64,000 nucleotides of DNA from positions 1 to 64,000 of the forward strand of contig JADFHF010000014.1 of assembly GCA_022567305.1 (NCBI GenBank), written 5' to 3'. Shown piece by piece: positions 55,527 to 64,000 of the stretch. The translations under genes and the position numbers were made by a program. Source of the stretch: Bacteroidota bacterium. GTDB taxonomy: Bacteria > Bacteroidota > Rhodothermia > Rhodothermales > UBA10348. The number at the start of each line of letters is the position of its first letter. Position 1 is the first letter of the stretch. The notes under the pieces are model-generated. The model ran no database searches. It was given only the letters and a program-made list of their open reading frames with translations, and was not told the DNA's origin.

Positions 55527-55973
55527 ATGACCAAACTAGTTCGTTTTTCAGCGCGAGCTGACCTAAACAGGCTGCAGCACGAGTTCGACCGCGTATTTGG
55601 GAATTTCTTCCCTGCATTCGGATTTTCCAATGATTCGGAACCGTCCGCCTCATGGGCTCCTAGAATTGATGTCGTCGAGACAGACGACGCATTCCTTTTT
55701 GAGTTCGATGTACCGGGCGTATCGAAGGAAGACATTCACGTCAATCTGCAGGACGGAATACTGACCATCAGCGGAGAACGAAAAACACGTGAGCTTGAGG
55801 AAACGGAAGACGTTGTCCGTGTAGAGCGAGTCAAGGGACATTTCTACCGCTCCTTCTCCGTGCCTTCAGCTATCGACGAAAAGAAGATCGAAGCCAACTA
55901 CGAGAACGGTGTGCTCTCGCTTCGCCTGCCAAAAGCCGAGGAGAGCAAACCTCGCAAAATCAAGATTTCCTGA
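55527..55973 (+). CDS. Hsp20/alpha-crystallin small heat-shock protein
   Basis: 148 residues from the ATG at 55527. An ATG 15 bp upstream is unlikely because it overlaps a strong GGAGGT Shine-Dalgarno that is 8 bp before 55527. The alpha-crystallin domain covers about 45-140, from WAPRIDVVETDDAFLFEFDV to the closing motif ENGVLSLRLPK, and the C-terminus ends with KPRKIKIS, an IxI-type tail for oligomer assembly. It is an ATP-independent holdase chaperone in the cytoplasm. The 269-bp upstream region has no gene and contains three copies of GAAATGGCA (55286, 55380, 55402). A perfect terminator follows. Confidence 0.95.
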   Translation: MTKLVRFSARADLNRLQHEFDRVFGNFFPAFGFSNDSEPSASWAPRIDVVETDDAFLFEFDVPGVSKEDIHVNLQDGILTISGERKTRELEETEDVVRVERVKGHFYRSFSVPSAIDEKKIEANYENGVLSLRLPKAEESKPRKIKIS

Positions 55974-56001
55974 TCCTTCCAGATCGAGAGATCGAACCAG
56001 G

Positions 56002-56036
56002 GGGTCCGGCCGTTGATTTGGCCGGACCCTTTTTAT
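56002..56036 (+). terminator. Strong intrinsic terminator after hsp20
   Basis: GGGTCCGGCC (56002-56011) and GGCCGGACCC (56020-56029) form a perfect 10-bp stem with an 8-base loop, followed by TTTTTATTT. Confidence 0.92.
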
Positions 56037-56070
56037 TTGGGGTCAAGTCGATAGATCAATTAGCGAGGAG

Positions 56071-56096
56071 AATTTGCTAAGTCAATTTGCTAAGTC
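56071..56096. repeat. Perfect tandem repeat, two 13-bp units
   Basis: AATTTGCTAAGTC occurs twice with no gap. The first bases of the convergent histidine kinase stop (56090-56092) lie inside the second copy, so the duplication reached a gene end without changing the protein beyond its last residues. Confidence 0.85.
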
Positions 56097-57598
56097 AGAG
56101 CATCGGGGTCCACCACGGGGAGAGTCAGTCTCATGCTTGTACCCACTCCCGGCGTGCTTTCTGCTTCAAGTGACCCGCCGTGTAATTCAGCGATGGCTCT
56201 GCTAATGGCAAGCCCAAGTCCCGTTCCGTGCTCGTCGCGAGTTCTAGAGGCTTCACCTCGGTAGTACCGATCGAAAATGTACGAAAGTGATTCGGCATCC
56301 ATGCCCTCTCCCGAATCGCTCACTTCAATGATTAACTGATTGTCTTCGTATCGGGCGAGAAGGGATATTCGTCCACCAGCGTCCGTGTGCCGCTTCGCGT
56401 TGGAGAGCAGATTGTCGAGAAGACGCTTCAATCGGACACCATCTGCCTGCACGACAGGTAACGTCGACGGGATGTCGGTAACGAGAACGATTGCCTTGTT
56501 AGAAAGCTGTCCGACATGGCTGCGAGCTACTTCGTGTAGAAGTTCGGCGATCAGTACAGGTTCGCTCCGCAGCTGGGGAGACGGGTTTTCAAGTTGACTC
56601 AGCTCGAAGAGATCGTCGACCATTTTGTTCAGGTACGCGGCCTGCCTCTGGGCCGCGTTGAGTGCGTTTTGAGACTCGTCCGTCCTATTCTCACCGTGAA
56701 ATCGGAGTGCCTCCTCAATGTGTCCTCTTAGCGCAGCCAAAGGTGTCCTTAGATCGTGACCGACATTGGCTACCAGTTCTCGCCGCATTCGATCAGTCGT
56801 CTGAAGCGCTTCCACACTCTCTGCTACCTGGGCTGCCATTTGATTGATGGTTGCGCCCAATTGTGCAATTTCGTCGGAGCCCTTGATCTGAACCCTTGCC
56901 TCGTAATTTCCAGAACCAATTTCGAACACACGCGCCGTCATTCTCTTCAAGGGCCGAACCATCCACCAACTAAACACTGCAGCGAGTGCAACAGCAAGTA
57001 GAATCGATACCAGGATCACTGTGAACAACGCCGTTTGAAACGCCTCTCGCGTCGGAGCGAGTTCTCGGGAAATGCTCCGCTCGATGGGCTGAATTATGTA
57101 ACCGCCAATTAACAGGCCTGACGCATCATAGAGTGGAGACACCGCAAAACCCCCTTTCACCAGTTCAGACTTACGGTCAATCGAAATCTCACCGGATCCG
57201 ATAGACCTCGCGTACGTGGGTGGAAGAACAGGTACCATTGATGAATCAGCTACATCACCACTAAAAGCCTCAGAGATCGGATAAATCGTATGTAGGACGA
57301 CCCCGGACGTATCGGCAACAATGATCGGATCGGGGAATCGAAGGGACAAATTGGAGAGCAGAGTCGGGGCCAGATCCTTAAGTCCTTCGCTTGAAAACGG
57401 CCCGGCCCGTTCAATTTCTTCCGCGAGCGCATCGATTCTGACGCGTAAACTGTTCTCAGCCAGATCGGCGCTTCGATCGGAAGCCAGATAGGCGGACAGG
57501 CCGATTGCCAGCAAGCCCGTGGCCAGTTGCACGATCACAAGAGCCGCCGAGACTCGCCAGAAGATCAAGTGTCGACGGCGGAATCGATCTTGCACCAT
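56090..57598 (-). CDS. Membrane sensor histidine kinase (BaeS-like)
   Basis: 502 residues. Membrane helix 1 at about 13-40, a periplasmic sensor of about 145 residues, membrane helix 2 near 188-212 (LFTVILVSILLAVALAAVFS), HAMP (about 214-266), HisKA with the His in ELVANVGHDLRTPLAAL, and HATPase with N box LLDNLLSNAKRH, G1 VSDSGEGMD, F box IFDRYYRGEASRT and G2 GTGLGLAIS. It shares one base with the stop of the regulator gene upstream (TAATG), so regulator and kinase are translationally coupled. Signal unknown. Confidence 0.94.
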   Translation of the reverse strand: MVQDRFRRRHLIFWRVSAALVIVQLATGLLAIGLSAYLASDRSADLAENSLRVRIDALAEEIERAGPFSSEGLKDLAPTLLSNLSLRFPDPIIVADTSGVVLHTIYPISEAFSGDVADSSMVPVLPPTYARSIGSGEISIDRKSELVKGGFAVSPLYDASGLLIGGYIIQPIERSISRELAPTREAFQTALFTVILVSILLAVALAAVFSWWMVRPLKRMTARVFEIGSGNYEARVQIKGSDEIAQLGATINQMAAQVAESVEALQTTDRMRRELVANVGHDLRTPLAALRGHIEEALRFHGENRTDESQNALNAAQRQAAYLNKMVDDLFELSQLENPSPQLRSEPVLIAELLHEVARSHVGQLSNKAIVLVTDIPSTLPVVQADGVRLKRLLDNLLSNAKRHTDAGGRISLLARYEDNQLIIEVSDSGEGMDAESLSYIFDRYYRGEASRTRDEHGTGLGLAISRAIAELHGGSLEAESTPGVGTSMRLTLPVVDPDALT

Positions 57599-58317
57599 TA
57601 GTCATCCGGTTCAGATTGAAACTTGTATCCTACCCCCCAGACGGTTCGAATGTACCTGGGATTCCCTGGATCCTCTTCGATCTTAGCCCGAAGTCGCTGG
57701 ACATGGGAATCGACGGTTCTGTCGTATCCCTCATACTGGATATCCCATATCTTGTCCAGGAGCTGGAGACGGGTGAATGGTCTGTCGAGATTACGGGCAA
57801 GATAATGGAGTAAATCGAACTCCAGCACAGTCAGTCGAGCGTCCTTCTCACCGACCAGGACTTTACGTTTGACCGGATCAATCAAAAGATGATCGATTAA
57901 TATTGGGTCCTCGGAGATCTCACCGTGTTCCATCTGTTCATGGGTGATTCGAATGCGACGGAGCGCTGACCGAACCCGCGCGACCAACTCACCCAGGCTG
58001 AACGGTTTTGTAACGTAATCATCTGCGCCCACTTCGAGGCCGACAACCCGATCTATTTCTTCTGATTTTGCCGTCAGCATAATGATATACAGAAGTGGGT
58101 ATTGGGCCCGAAGTTGCCGACAGACCTCGAGCCCGTCGATTTCTGGAATCATGATGTCCAACAACACCAGATCAGGCAGGCGATTTGCAATGTGAGTCAG
58201 AGCTTCAGGGCCTGTTTCGGCTACGTCAACCGAGTATCCCGAATCTTCGAGACGCTGCGTGACCAGGCCCCGCAATTCGGCGTCATCTTCAACGAGTAAA
58301 ATTTTCGGGAGGGACAC
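57598..58317 (-). CDS. OmpR-family response regulator
   Basis: 239 residues from a GTG at 58317 (VSLPKILLVEDDAEL); the frame runs further upstream without family sequence. Receiver: acidic pair at 11-12, phospho-acceptor Asp54 (LVLLDIMIPEIDG), YVTKPFSLGEL. Winged helix: LTVLEFDLLHYLARNLDRPFTR and GYDRTVDSHVQRLRAKIEED...TVWGVGYKF. It controls transcription on command of the coupled kinase. A divergent gene for a secreted protein starts 148 bp away, with a dyad between them; it is a likely target. Confidence 0.93.
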   Translation of the reverse strand: MSLPKILLVEDDAELRGLVTQRLEDSGYSVDVAETGPEALTHIANRLPDLVLLDIMIPEIDGLEVCRQLRAQYPLLYIIMLTAKSEEIDRVVGLEVGADDYVTKPFSLGELVARVRSALRRIRITHEQMEHGEISEDPILIDHLLIDPVKRKVLVGEKDARLTVLEFDLLHYLARNLDRPFTRLQLLDKIWDIQYEGYDRTVDSHVQRLRAKIEEDPGNPRYIRTVWGVGYKFQSEPDD

Positions 58318-58415
58318 AGTTCGGTTCGAGTAAAATGGCCGCTGATTCGCAAATAAATTCAATATACGTGCCGAAAATCCAACAATATGGCAGTCGATAG
58401 ATAGATGTGGAACCG

Positions 58416-58431
58416 TCACAGATTTGTGACA
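58416..58431. promoter_or_regulatory. Inverted repeat GTCACA-GATT-TGTGAC, candidate operator
   Basis: A perfect 6-4-6 dyad lies between the divergent two-component operon (start 58317) and the secreted-protein gene (start 58465), 34 bp before the latter. Such a position suits a transcription-factor site. OmpR-type regulators usually bind direct repeats, so another factor may be involved. Confidence 0.4.
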
Positions 58432-58464
58432 TCTTGCGGAGCTGTTTGAGGTATTATGTAGGCG

Positions 58465-59229
58465 ATGAAAGCATGTAGAAAATATGTTATCGGTGTCCTG
58501 CTGGTCCTGTTAGGGTTCGTGGGCGGGATTCCGGGTGGGTTTTTAGGCGCGAAGGATGTTTCGGCACAAGACAACCGGCGTCTTTTGAGAACTTGGATGC
58601 AGGGTCAGCGATCTGCCGTCGAGAAGATTGGTTCGCTCCGCGTAGTCGAATCTGTAGAACAGGTCATGGACAGTGGGTTTGGTAAACAGGAACTTCGGTT
58701 TGAAGCCGTGCGTGAACTGGGTCCTGATGCGCAGTCGCCGGGTCGAACGATTTCTCGGATTCGATTTAACGGCCGAGAAGTACCCGTTGATCGAGGAGAA
58801 AGAGTCCGTCGTCGCTTTCGCTCGATGCTTCGACCGGAAATGGCTCGACTCCTGGACGCGTATCGATTTCCTGTGCGGGAGATTGCTCGCATGGTGCCGT
58901 CGAGATCCATCACACAGGAAGCGCTCGATGGAACTCCGATGTGGCGTGTCGACTCGGTCCCGAGAAATCAGGGCGGACCGATCGAACGGCTGACCGCATG
59001 GTTCGATCAAGACGATTTCCGGCTTCAAGCTTCGCAAACCGTGCTTTCTTTACCGCGCGGCAATTCGCTCCGAATTCGGACGGCATATGATCGGTTCGAC
59101 GGAATCGATCTACCGGTTCACCGCCAGGTTGAAGGCTCGACACCTGTTCGAAGACGGATGAGGCTCTTTACCATGTTGTTTGAACAGCGTGTCGAGTACT
59201 CCGACTACGAGATCACTCGTAAAGATTGA
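58465..59229 (+). CDS. Secreted protein of unknown function
   Basis: 254 residues with a signal peptide (VIGVLLVLLGFVGGIPGGFLG, cleavage near DVSAQ at about 36). The mature part is rich in Arg and in beta-strand-like segments such as LRVVESVEQVMDSGF, MWRVDSVPRNQGG, LTAWFDQDDFRLQASQTVL and LFEQRVEYSDYEIT. The alternation recalls LolA/LolB-like outer-membrane carrier folds, but I see no sequence signature, so this is only a suggestion. It is divergent from a two-component system and 42 bp upstream of the Nudix gene. Confidence 0.7.
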   Translation: MKACRKYVIGVLLVLLGFVGGIPGGFLGAKDVSAQDNRRLLRTWMQGQRSAVEKIGSLRVVESVEQVMDSGFGKQELRFEAVRELGPDAQSPGRTISRIRFNGREVPVDRGERVRRRFRSMLRPEMARLLDAYRFPVREIARMVPSRSITQEALDGTPMWRVDSVPRNQGGPIERLTAWFDQDDFRLQASQTVLSLPRGNSLRIRTAYDRFDGIDLPVHRQVEGSTPVRRRMRLFTMLFEQRVEYSDYEITRKD

Positions 59230-59271
59230 TAGGCCCGGAACCTTACCCAGGCGGCAACGCTAAAGCCGCCC

Positions 59272-59916
59272 GTGACTCAGTTCGCTTCATATCATCAATT
59301 TCTGGACCAATTGAGGCGTGCCCTCGTCGATCCACCCGGCCAGAGAGCTCAGTTTGAAATGGCTCCGGAATACCGAAAAAGCTTTGATCTGGCGTCAGTC
59401 GATGGAAAGCCAACACGTGAAGCAGCAGTCATGGCGCTCTTCTATCCGGATCGGGATGACCCCGGTCAACCGAAGCTGCTTCTCACACTTCGGCCCAAGG
59501 GAATGACGACACACGCCGGACAAGTCGCTTTCCCTGGTGGAGGAAGAGAACGACAAGAAGAGTTTTCGGATACCGCCCTCCGGGAAACAGAGGAGGAAGT
59601 CTCGATTCCCCGGTCCGAAATACGTCTCCTTGGTAAGCTTACACCGCTCTACATTCCTCCGTCTAATTTTTACGTCGAACCGTTTGTGGGTGCACTCCCA
59701 CATTATCCCATCATGGCGAAAACATCAGCGGAGGTTGCCTCAGTCTTCGGTGTTTTAGTTGAAGAGTTGAAAAATCCGGAGATTCGCGCGACCACAGAGA
59801 AAATTATTCGGGGAAATGTCGTTACCGTACCCTGCTATGAAATCAACAACGAGTTGGTCTGGGGTGCCACGGCGATGATACTGGCCGAACTTGTAGCTGT
59901 CCTCGATCGATTTTAG
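59272..59916 (+). CDS. Nudix CoA pyrophosphatase (NudL/YeaB-like)
   Basis: 214 residues from a GTG. The Nudix box runs from Gly90 to Ile112: G-x5-E (Glu96), x7, then RETEEEVSI (104-112). The usual Gly of the box is Ser111, a small deviation. The flanking LLTLRPKGMTTHAGQVAFPGG is the CoA-specific UPF0035 region of NudL-type enzymes, which cut CoA and its derivatives to phosphopantetheine and 3',5'-ADP. It probably shares a transcript with the secreted-protein gene upstream and is convergent with the phosphohexomutase gene. Confidence 0.9.
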   Translation: MTQFASYHQFLDQLRRALVDPPGQRAQFEMAPEYRKSFDLASVDGKPTREAAVMALFYPDRDDPGQPKLLLTLRPKGMTTHAGQVAFPGGGRERQEEFSDTALRETEEEVSIPRSEIRLLGKLTPLYIPPSNFYVEPFVGALPHYPIMAKTSAEVASVFGVLVEELKNPEIRATTEKIIRGNVVTVPCYEINNELVWGATAMILAELVAVLDRF

Positions 59917-59930
59917 CCATATGCCTACTT

Positions 59931-59958
59931 CTGAATGCGAGATGCTGAATGCCAGATG
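59931..59958. repeat. Tandem repeat, two 14-bp units
   Basis: CTGAATGCGAGATG is followed directly by CTGAATGCCAGATG (one mismatch), then by a partial third copy (CCGAAT). It lies between two convergent genes. Confidence 0.75.
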
Positions 59959-59979
59959 CCGAATTGGGATAGAAGGGGG

Positions 59980-61404
59980 TTAAATACCCAGTTGTCGAAC
60001 GGCATCCATGACATTGGCCTCCGCATGCTCGCGACTCTGCGCTTCAGAGTAAATCCGTAGTACCGGTTCGGTCCCGGACGGGCGAACAAGAAGCCACCCC
60101 TCTTGCATTCGGTGCTTGAAGCCGTCAAGCGTCTCAAGGCTTGTGACCTTCGATCCGTTGATCTCCGAAAGACCTCCTGAGTCAGCAAGGATTTTCAGTG
60201 CGCTCTCCTTGGCTTCGACGCTGGTGTGCTTATCCAGCCGGAAATACTCGTGAGGACCATATTCAGCCTGCAGTGCGTCGACCAACTCTGAGAGTTTGCG
60301 GTTTCGATACGCCATCATCTCCAGCACCAGCGCCCCGATGTAGATGCCGTCTCTTTCGGGAATATGTCCGGTGACCGCTATGCCCCCTGATTCCTCTCCG
60401 CCGACGAGGACATTCCCGTCGAGAAAATACCCTCCGATATACTTGAAGCCGATCGGTGTCGTGAGCACGTTCAGTCCAAGCGATTCACCCATGACGTCGA
60501 GCATGTCTGTCGTCGAAAATGTCTTGACGATATCTCCAACCAGCCCCCGATCCTCGTGAAGATATTGGACAAGAAGGGCCAGCAGTTTATGTGAGTCAAC
60601 AAATCGCCCGTTCTCATCGCACATTCCGATTCGGTCTGCATCTCCGTCGTTGGCAATCCCGGCCGAACACGCTTCAGATGTAACTCTTGCGGAAAGATCA
60701 GTCAGATTCATTTCTATCGGTTCAGGTGGGGTGCCCCCGAAAAATGGATCTAGCGTCGAGTGAATCTCAACGACGAAATCCGCTCCCAGCAACTCCGTAA
60801 AGATCCCCCGTCCTGCTCCATACATGGCATCGTGGACAATCCGTAAGCTCGACTCACGAATGAGATCCAGATTTAGTCGCTCCCTGAGATGATTGACATA
60901 GTCGCTTCGGACCGCGCGATGTTCGACCATTCCTTGTTCGACGTAGGACTCGAAAGTTGATACGTGAGAGCTATCGTATGTCGGTGGAGGTATTCTTTGT
61001 TCAATGTCCTCAATCATTTCTGGGAGCGCGGATCCTCCAAAGTAGCCCTTAATCTTGAAACCGTTGTATTCCGCTCGATTATGACTGGCGGTAATTACGA
61101 CTCCGGCGCTACACCCATATTCTTTTGTGGCCCAACTAATTGCAGGTGTTGGAGTAACGTTATCCGCGAAATAAGAACGAATCCCCTCGCTGGCCATGAG
61201 GCACGCAGTCGTGCGAGCCGCCGCCTCCCCAAGCGATCGAGGATCGTGCCCGATAACAACGAAAGACTCCGGTCCGTAGGTCTCTTTCACCCACGAAGCA
61301 GTCGCAGCGGCCACTCGAGCCACATTTGTCAGAGAGTAGTCCTCGCCAACCACAGCCCTCCAACCGTCGGTACCAAAACGAATGTCGTTATTGGAACGAG
61401 GCAT
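59980..61404 (-). CDS. Phosphoglucomutase/phosphomannomutase family enzyme
   Basis: 474 residues, alpha-D-phosphohexomutase. N-terminal FGTDGWRAVVGEDYS; catalytic phosphoserine Ser107 in VVITASHNRAEYNGFK; metal loop DGDADRIG near 255; sugar-binding GGEESGGIA; phosphate-binding RPSGTEPVLRIY near the C-terminus. It interconverts hexose 1- and 6-phosphates; the glucose versus mannose preference cannot be read from sequence. The start codon is 3 bp after the recN stop, so secA, recN and this gene appear to form one unit. Confidence 0.94.
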   Translation of the reverse strand: MPRSNNDIRFGTDGWRAVVGEDYSLTNVARVAAATASWVKETYGPESFVVIGHDPRSLGEAAARTTACLMASEGIRSYFADNVTPTPAISWATKEYGCSAGVVITASHNRAEYNGFKIKGYFGGSALPEMIEDIEQRIPPPTYDSSHVSTFESYVEQGMVEHRAVRSDYVNHLRERLNLDLIRESSLRIVHDAMYGAGRGIFTELLGADFVVEIHSTLDPFFGGTPPEPIEMNLTDLSARVTSEACSAGIANDGDADRIGMCDENGRFVDSHKLLALLVQYLHEDRGLVGDIVKTFSTTDMLDVMGESLGLNVLTTPIGFKYIGGYFLDGNVLVGGEESGGIAVTGHIPERDGIYIGALVLEMMAYRNRKLSELVDALQAEYGPHEYFRLDKHTSVEAKESALKILADSGGLSEINGSKVTSLETLDGFKHRMQEGWLLVRPSGTEPVLRIYSEAQSREHAEANVMDAVRQLGI

Positions 61405-61407
61405 TTC

Positions 61408-63132
61408 TTAGTCGGATGTGGAGGCAGGTCGCAGATCGATGAGTACCTGAGCATTAGCCCGTGCGGCTTCGGTAATCTGATCGCCGCTGATCAGAGACGC
61501 AATCTCATCCGTTCTCTCCGCAGTGTCGAGACAGCGAATGGATGTCGAGGTCCGATCGTTATCAACAGATTTCTCCACCTTATAGTGCGTATCAGCAAGA
61601 GAAGCCACCTGGGGTAAATGGGTGATCGCGAGAATCTGATGGTACCGTCCCAGGGCATTCAATTTTTCGCCCACCCGTTGAGCTAGCCTTCCCGAAATAC
61701 CCGCATCGATCTCGTCAAAAATGAGAATGGGCAGGCGATCGCTTTTAGCCAGAATGGATTTGAGTGCCAACATAATCCGGCTGACCTCTCCGCCGGACGC
61801 CACTCGGGCCAGTGGACGGACGCCCTCGCCAGTATTGGTGGAAATGAAGAAACCGATGTTGTCGACGCCGAATGCTTGGGCTTTGAAACGATTCGGGGAT
61901 TCATCCTCCTCATCAGAGATCCAGCCATCCGGATCTGCATCTCGCTCGAAGCGCACCTCGAACTTCGCATCGGGCATGCCCAGTTCTTCGAGCTCCAGAA
62001 GAATAGAAGCTTCAATTCGCCCGGCCACCTCCTGCCTCTTCAGGGACTGTCGAATGGCTACGTCGGAAAGTTCTTCCAATGCTTGGCCGATCTCTTCGTC
62101 GAGACGGGCCAGCGTACCCTCATAATCGACCGCTACGGTATATTTATCTCCGATTTCGGCGCGTAATTCCAGAACAGCTTCCAACGTTCCTCCGTATCGC
62201 ATCTTCAGCCGATCCAGAGCGATGAGCCGTTCTCGGATTTCTTCGAGGCGATCGGGATTGAACTCCACTTGCGAGTTGTATCCCTGTAGCACCTTCGCCG
62301 ATTCTGCAACGGCAATCTGCGCCGCTGAGATCTCTTTCTGGAGTGGATCAAACGTCTCGTCGATCCGGGCGAGATCCTGAAGCTCATTCCGAATGCGAAC
62401 CAGGTGGTCCTGGACGGAGTCTTCCGCTTCGTAAAGCTCATCGAACAGAGACGCTGTCGCTGTAAAGAGTCGCTCCGCATTTTCCAGTATTCGGCGTTCA
62501 CTATTCAGTGAATCCTCCTCGCTGATCCGCGGATCAATCGAGTCGATCTCTTGGATCTGGAATTCAAACACTTGCCGCTGCTGCCGAAGCTCTTCTTCTT
62601 TTCGTTTCAGTTCCGTCCTGATTCGATAGAGCTCGGAGACTTTTGCGCGGCTCACCAGATATGTATTCCGTATCCCTTCCAGACCACCAAACTTATCCAC
62701 CAGTTGAACATGTTTTTCTGTTCGCAGTAGCGACTGGTGCTCATGTTGTCCGTGCAAATCGACGAGTTCCAATCCCATGGCCCTGAGCTGTTGTACGGAG
62801 GCCGGCGAGTCGTTGATGAACGCACGACTCTTTCCCTTCGATATCTCTCTCCGGAGAATCAGCTTAGTATCGTTGTCAAAATTTCCTTCATCTAGGAGGG
62901 CGCAGATTTCGGTCATATCCGACACATCAAATACTCCCTCAACGATGGCTTTTCGAGCGCCCGAACGAATCGAATCCGTCTGAGCACGCTCACCAAGAAT
63001 CAGCTTTAAAGCCCCGACCAGGATAGATTTTCCTGCGCCGGTTTCGCCCGTGATGATGCTAAACCCGCTGGAGAACTGAACTTCAAGTTCGTCGATCAGC
63101 GCGTAGTCTTTGATATAGAGGGATTCGAGCAA
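61408..63132 (-). CDS. recN: DNA repair protein RecN
   Basis: 574 residues, SMC-like ATPase. Walker A at 29-36 (GETGAGKS); a long central coiled-coil region (about 150-370) with LKRKEEELRQQRQVFEFQI; the ABC signature ASGGEVSRIMLALKSIL; Walker B LPILIFDEIDAGISG; and the final ITHLPQVASLADTHYKVEK. It binds DNA ends and promotes double-strand break repair. No SOS-box was identified upstream. It begins 22 bp after the SecA stop. Confidence 0.95.
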   Translation of the reverse strand: MLESLYIKDYALIDELEVQFSSGFSIITGETGAGKSILVGALKLILGERAQTDSIRSGARKAIVEGVFDVSDMTEICALLDEGNFDNDTKLILRREISKGKSRAFINDSPASVQQLRAMGLELVDLHGQHEHQSLLRTEKHVQLVDKFGGLEGIRNTYLVSRAKVSELYRIRTELKRKEEELRQQRQVFEFQIQEIDSIDPRISEEDSLNSERRILENAERLFTATASLFDELYEAEDSVQDHLVRIRNELQDLARIDETFDPLQKEISAAQIAVAESAKVLQGYNSQVEFNPDRLEEIRERLIALDRLKMRYGGTLEAVLELRAEIGDKYTVAVDYEGTLARLDEEIGQALEELSDVAIRQSLKRQEVAGRIEASILLELEELGMPDAKFEVRFERDADPDGWISDEEDESPNRFKAQAFGVDNIGFFISTNTGEGVRPLARVASGGEVSRIMLALKSILAKSDRLPILIFDEIDAGISGRLAQRVGEKLNALGRYHQILAITHLPQVASLADTHYKVEKSVDNDRTSTSIRCLDTAERTDEIASLISGDQITEAARANAQVLIDLRPASTSD

Positions 63133-63154
63133 TGGTCTCTCTTAATGCGCAAAA

Positions 63155-64000
63155 TTATCGTCCGTGACAGTGTTTGTATTTCTTGCCGCTTCCACAAGGA
63201 CACGGTTCATTACGACCCACTTTCTCCGCAACCGTAACCGGAGCTTCTTTCGCCGTCGGATCTTTTCGTGCGGCTGAGTTGCTCCCGGAAGCCTTAACAT
63301 CGTACGACGAAGACTGCGATTCGTGTATGGACTTCGCCTTTTTCGGATCCAATCGTCGTGCAGTACTCCGCTTGGCTCTCGGCGGAGCCTGCCTGTCGAC
63401 CAGTGGCCCTGACCGGAAGATAAACGAAATCAGTTCTCGATTGATCTCCTCGATCATCTCGGCGAACAACTTGAACGCCTCCATCTTGTATTCGATCAGA
63501 GGATCGCGTTGACCATAAGCACGAAGGCCTATCGCCTCCTTCACCTCATCCAGATTTCGAAGGTGGTCAGTCCAGTGTGCGTCGATGTGCGACAGCATGG
63601 CCACCCTTTCGATGGCGTCGTTTACTTCCTGCCCCTTCGATTCAATGGCCGTTTCGACGGACACAACGGCTCGCATTATTCGACGCCCGTCTGTGAAATC
63701 GACAAAAACCTTTTCGGGCTTGTTCTCTTGATCGCTTTCGGCGATCTGCTTCATGCTCTCAAAGAACGGCCGAGCCAGCGCTGTGCGTTTGCGGCTGTAA
63801 TAATCGACGGCCGCATCGAATACTCTGTCCGCAACGCCGTCGTCGCCAAGTTTATAAAACGTCTCTCGATCCATTACGAAATCCAGAGCAATCGTCCGGA
63901 GAAGCTCCTCTCGCATCTCTTCGAGATTTCCCTCTCCGTGGTGCGTTTTGACCGTCGCGTCAACCACCTGATTCAACATATCGAGAATCTCGCCGCGAAT
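63155..64000 (-). CDS. secA: Protein translocase SecA, C-terminal part (gene runs off the right edge)
   Basis: The last about 280 residues are present; the frame continues unbroken to 64000. Helical wing/scaffold sequence includes [37 protein letters not shown], the strongly conserved SecA block. A basic, disordered linker ([17 protein letters not shown]) leads to the zinc-binding SEC-C tail [15 protein letters not shown], which contacts SecB or ribosomes. The ATPase and preprotein-binding domains lie outside the window. Confidence 0.95.
   Translation of the reverse strand: MRGEILDMLNQVVDATVKTHHGEGNLEEMREELLRTIALDFVMDRETFYKLGDDGVADRVFDAAVDYYSRKRTALARPFFESMKQIAESDQENKPEKVFVDFTDGRRIMRAVVSVETAIESKGQEVNDAIERVAMLSHIDAHWTDHLRNLDEVKEAIGLRAYGQRDPLIEYKMEAFKLFAEMIEEINRELISFIFRSGPLVDRQAPPRAKRSTARRLDPKKAKSIHESQSSSYDVKASGSNSAARKDPTAKEAPVTVAEKVGRNEPCPCGSGKKYKHCHGR

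Noticed and set aside
58416-58431. Dyad as a CRP/FNR-type binding site
   Set aside because: CRP sites read TGTGA-N6-TCACA; here the half-sites are in the opposite order (GTCACA then TGTGAC).

Overview
The window looks like a chromosomal segment of a heterotrophic bacterium of the Bacteroidota/Rhodothermota/Balneolota group, probably marine and Rhodothermales-like. This is inferred from family content: a SusC/SusD pair, a type IX secretion C-terminal sorting domain on a glycosidase, large FG-GAP/ASPIC-UnbV lipoproteins, a single-chain E1 alpha-beta dehydrogenase and a TPP-riboswitch-controlled TonB receptor. GC content looks slightly above one half. I saw no tRNA, rRNA, CRISPR array, intact insertion sequence or phage gene.

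Positions 1-31,000 form an accessory region for carbohydrate and organic-matter uptake. The left edge (1-1144) is decayed DNA: an unrecognised coding remnant and the N-terminal half of a GH130 glycosidase. Next comes a minus-strand operon of solute-binding lipoprotein, two MalF/MalG-type permeases and an intact GH130 enzyme. It has no ATPase gene, so a shared ATPase elsewhere is implied. Two giant FG-GAP/UnbV lipoproteins follow on the plus strand. A secreted GH97 glucosidase is divergent from a long plus-strand array: SusC, SusD, a third FG-GAP/UnbV lipoprotein, a vanadium-haloperoxidase/PAP2-like lipoprotein, a lipoprotein consisting only of a TonB-receptor plug domain, and two sodium:solute symporters. 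A PfkB kinase converges on this array. An aminotransferase pseudogene marks its end.

Positions 31,000-38,000 hold a TonB-dependent receptor preceded by a TPP riboswitch and an intrinsic terminator, which suggests outer-membrane uptake of thiamin or a precursor. After it come a periplasmic molybdopterin reductase of the MsrP family without MsrQ, a small membrane protein, an HNH protein, an M28 peptidase and a HEAT-repeat-like secreted protein.

Positions 38,000-64,000 are mostly housekeeping: D-Ala-D-Ala ligase, a phosphoesterase, dihydroorotase with a DPP-IV-like peptidase, alanine racemase, a PhoB/PhoR-like two-component system, a fused TPP-dependent E1 dehydrogenase, cystathionine gamma-synthase-like enzyme, a TPR lipoprotein, an unknown protein paired with fumarylacetoacetase, Hsp20, a second two-component system divergent from a secreted protein of unknown function, a Nudix CoA pyrophosphatase, a phosphohexomutase, RecN and the C-terminal part of SecA, which runs off the right edge.

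The most interesting items are the TPP riboswitch with a readable antiterminator/terminator design, the plug-only lipoprotein inside the SusCD/UnbV/haloperoxidase/symporter array, and a recurring pattern of 13-14 bp tandem duplications between genes. A 5 x 15 bp in-frame expansion inside the D-Ala-D-Ala ligase may be a related phenomenon.
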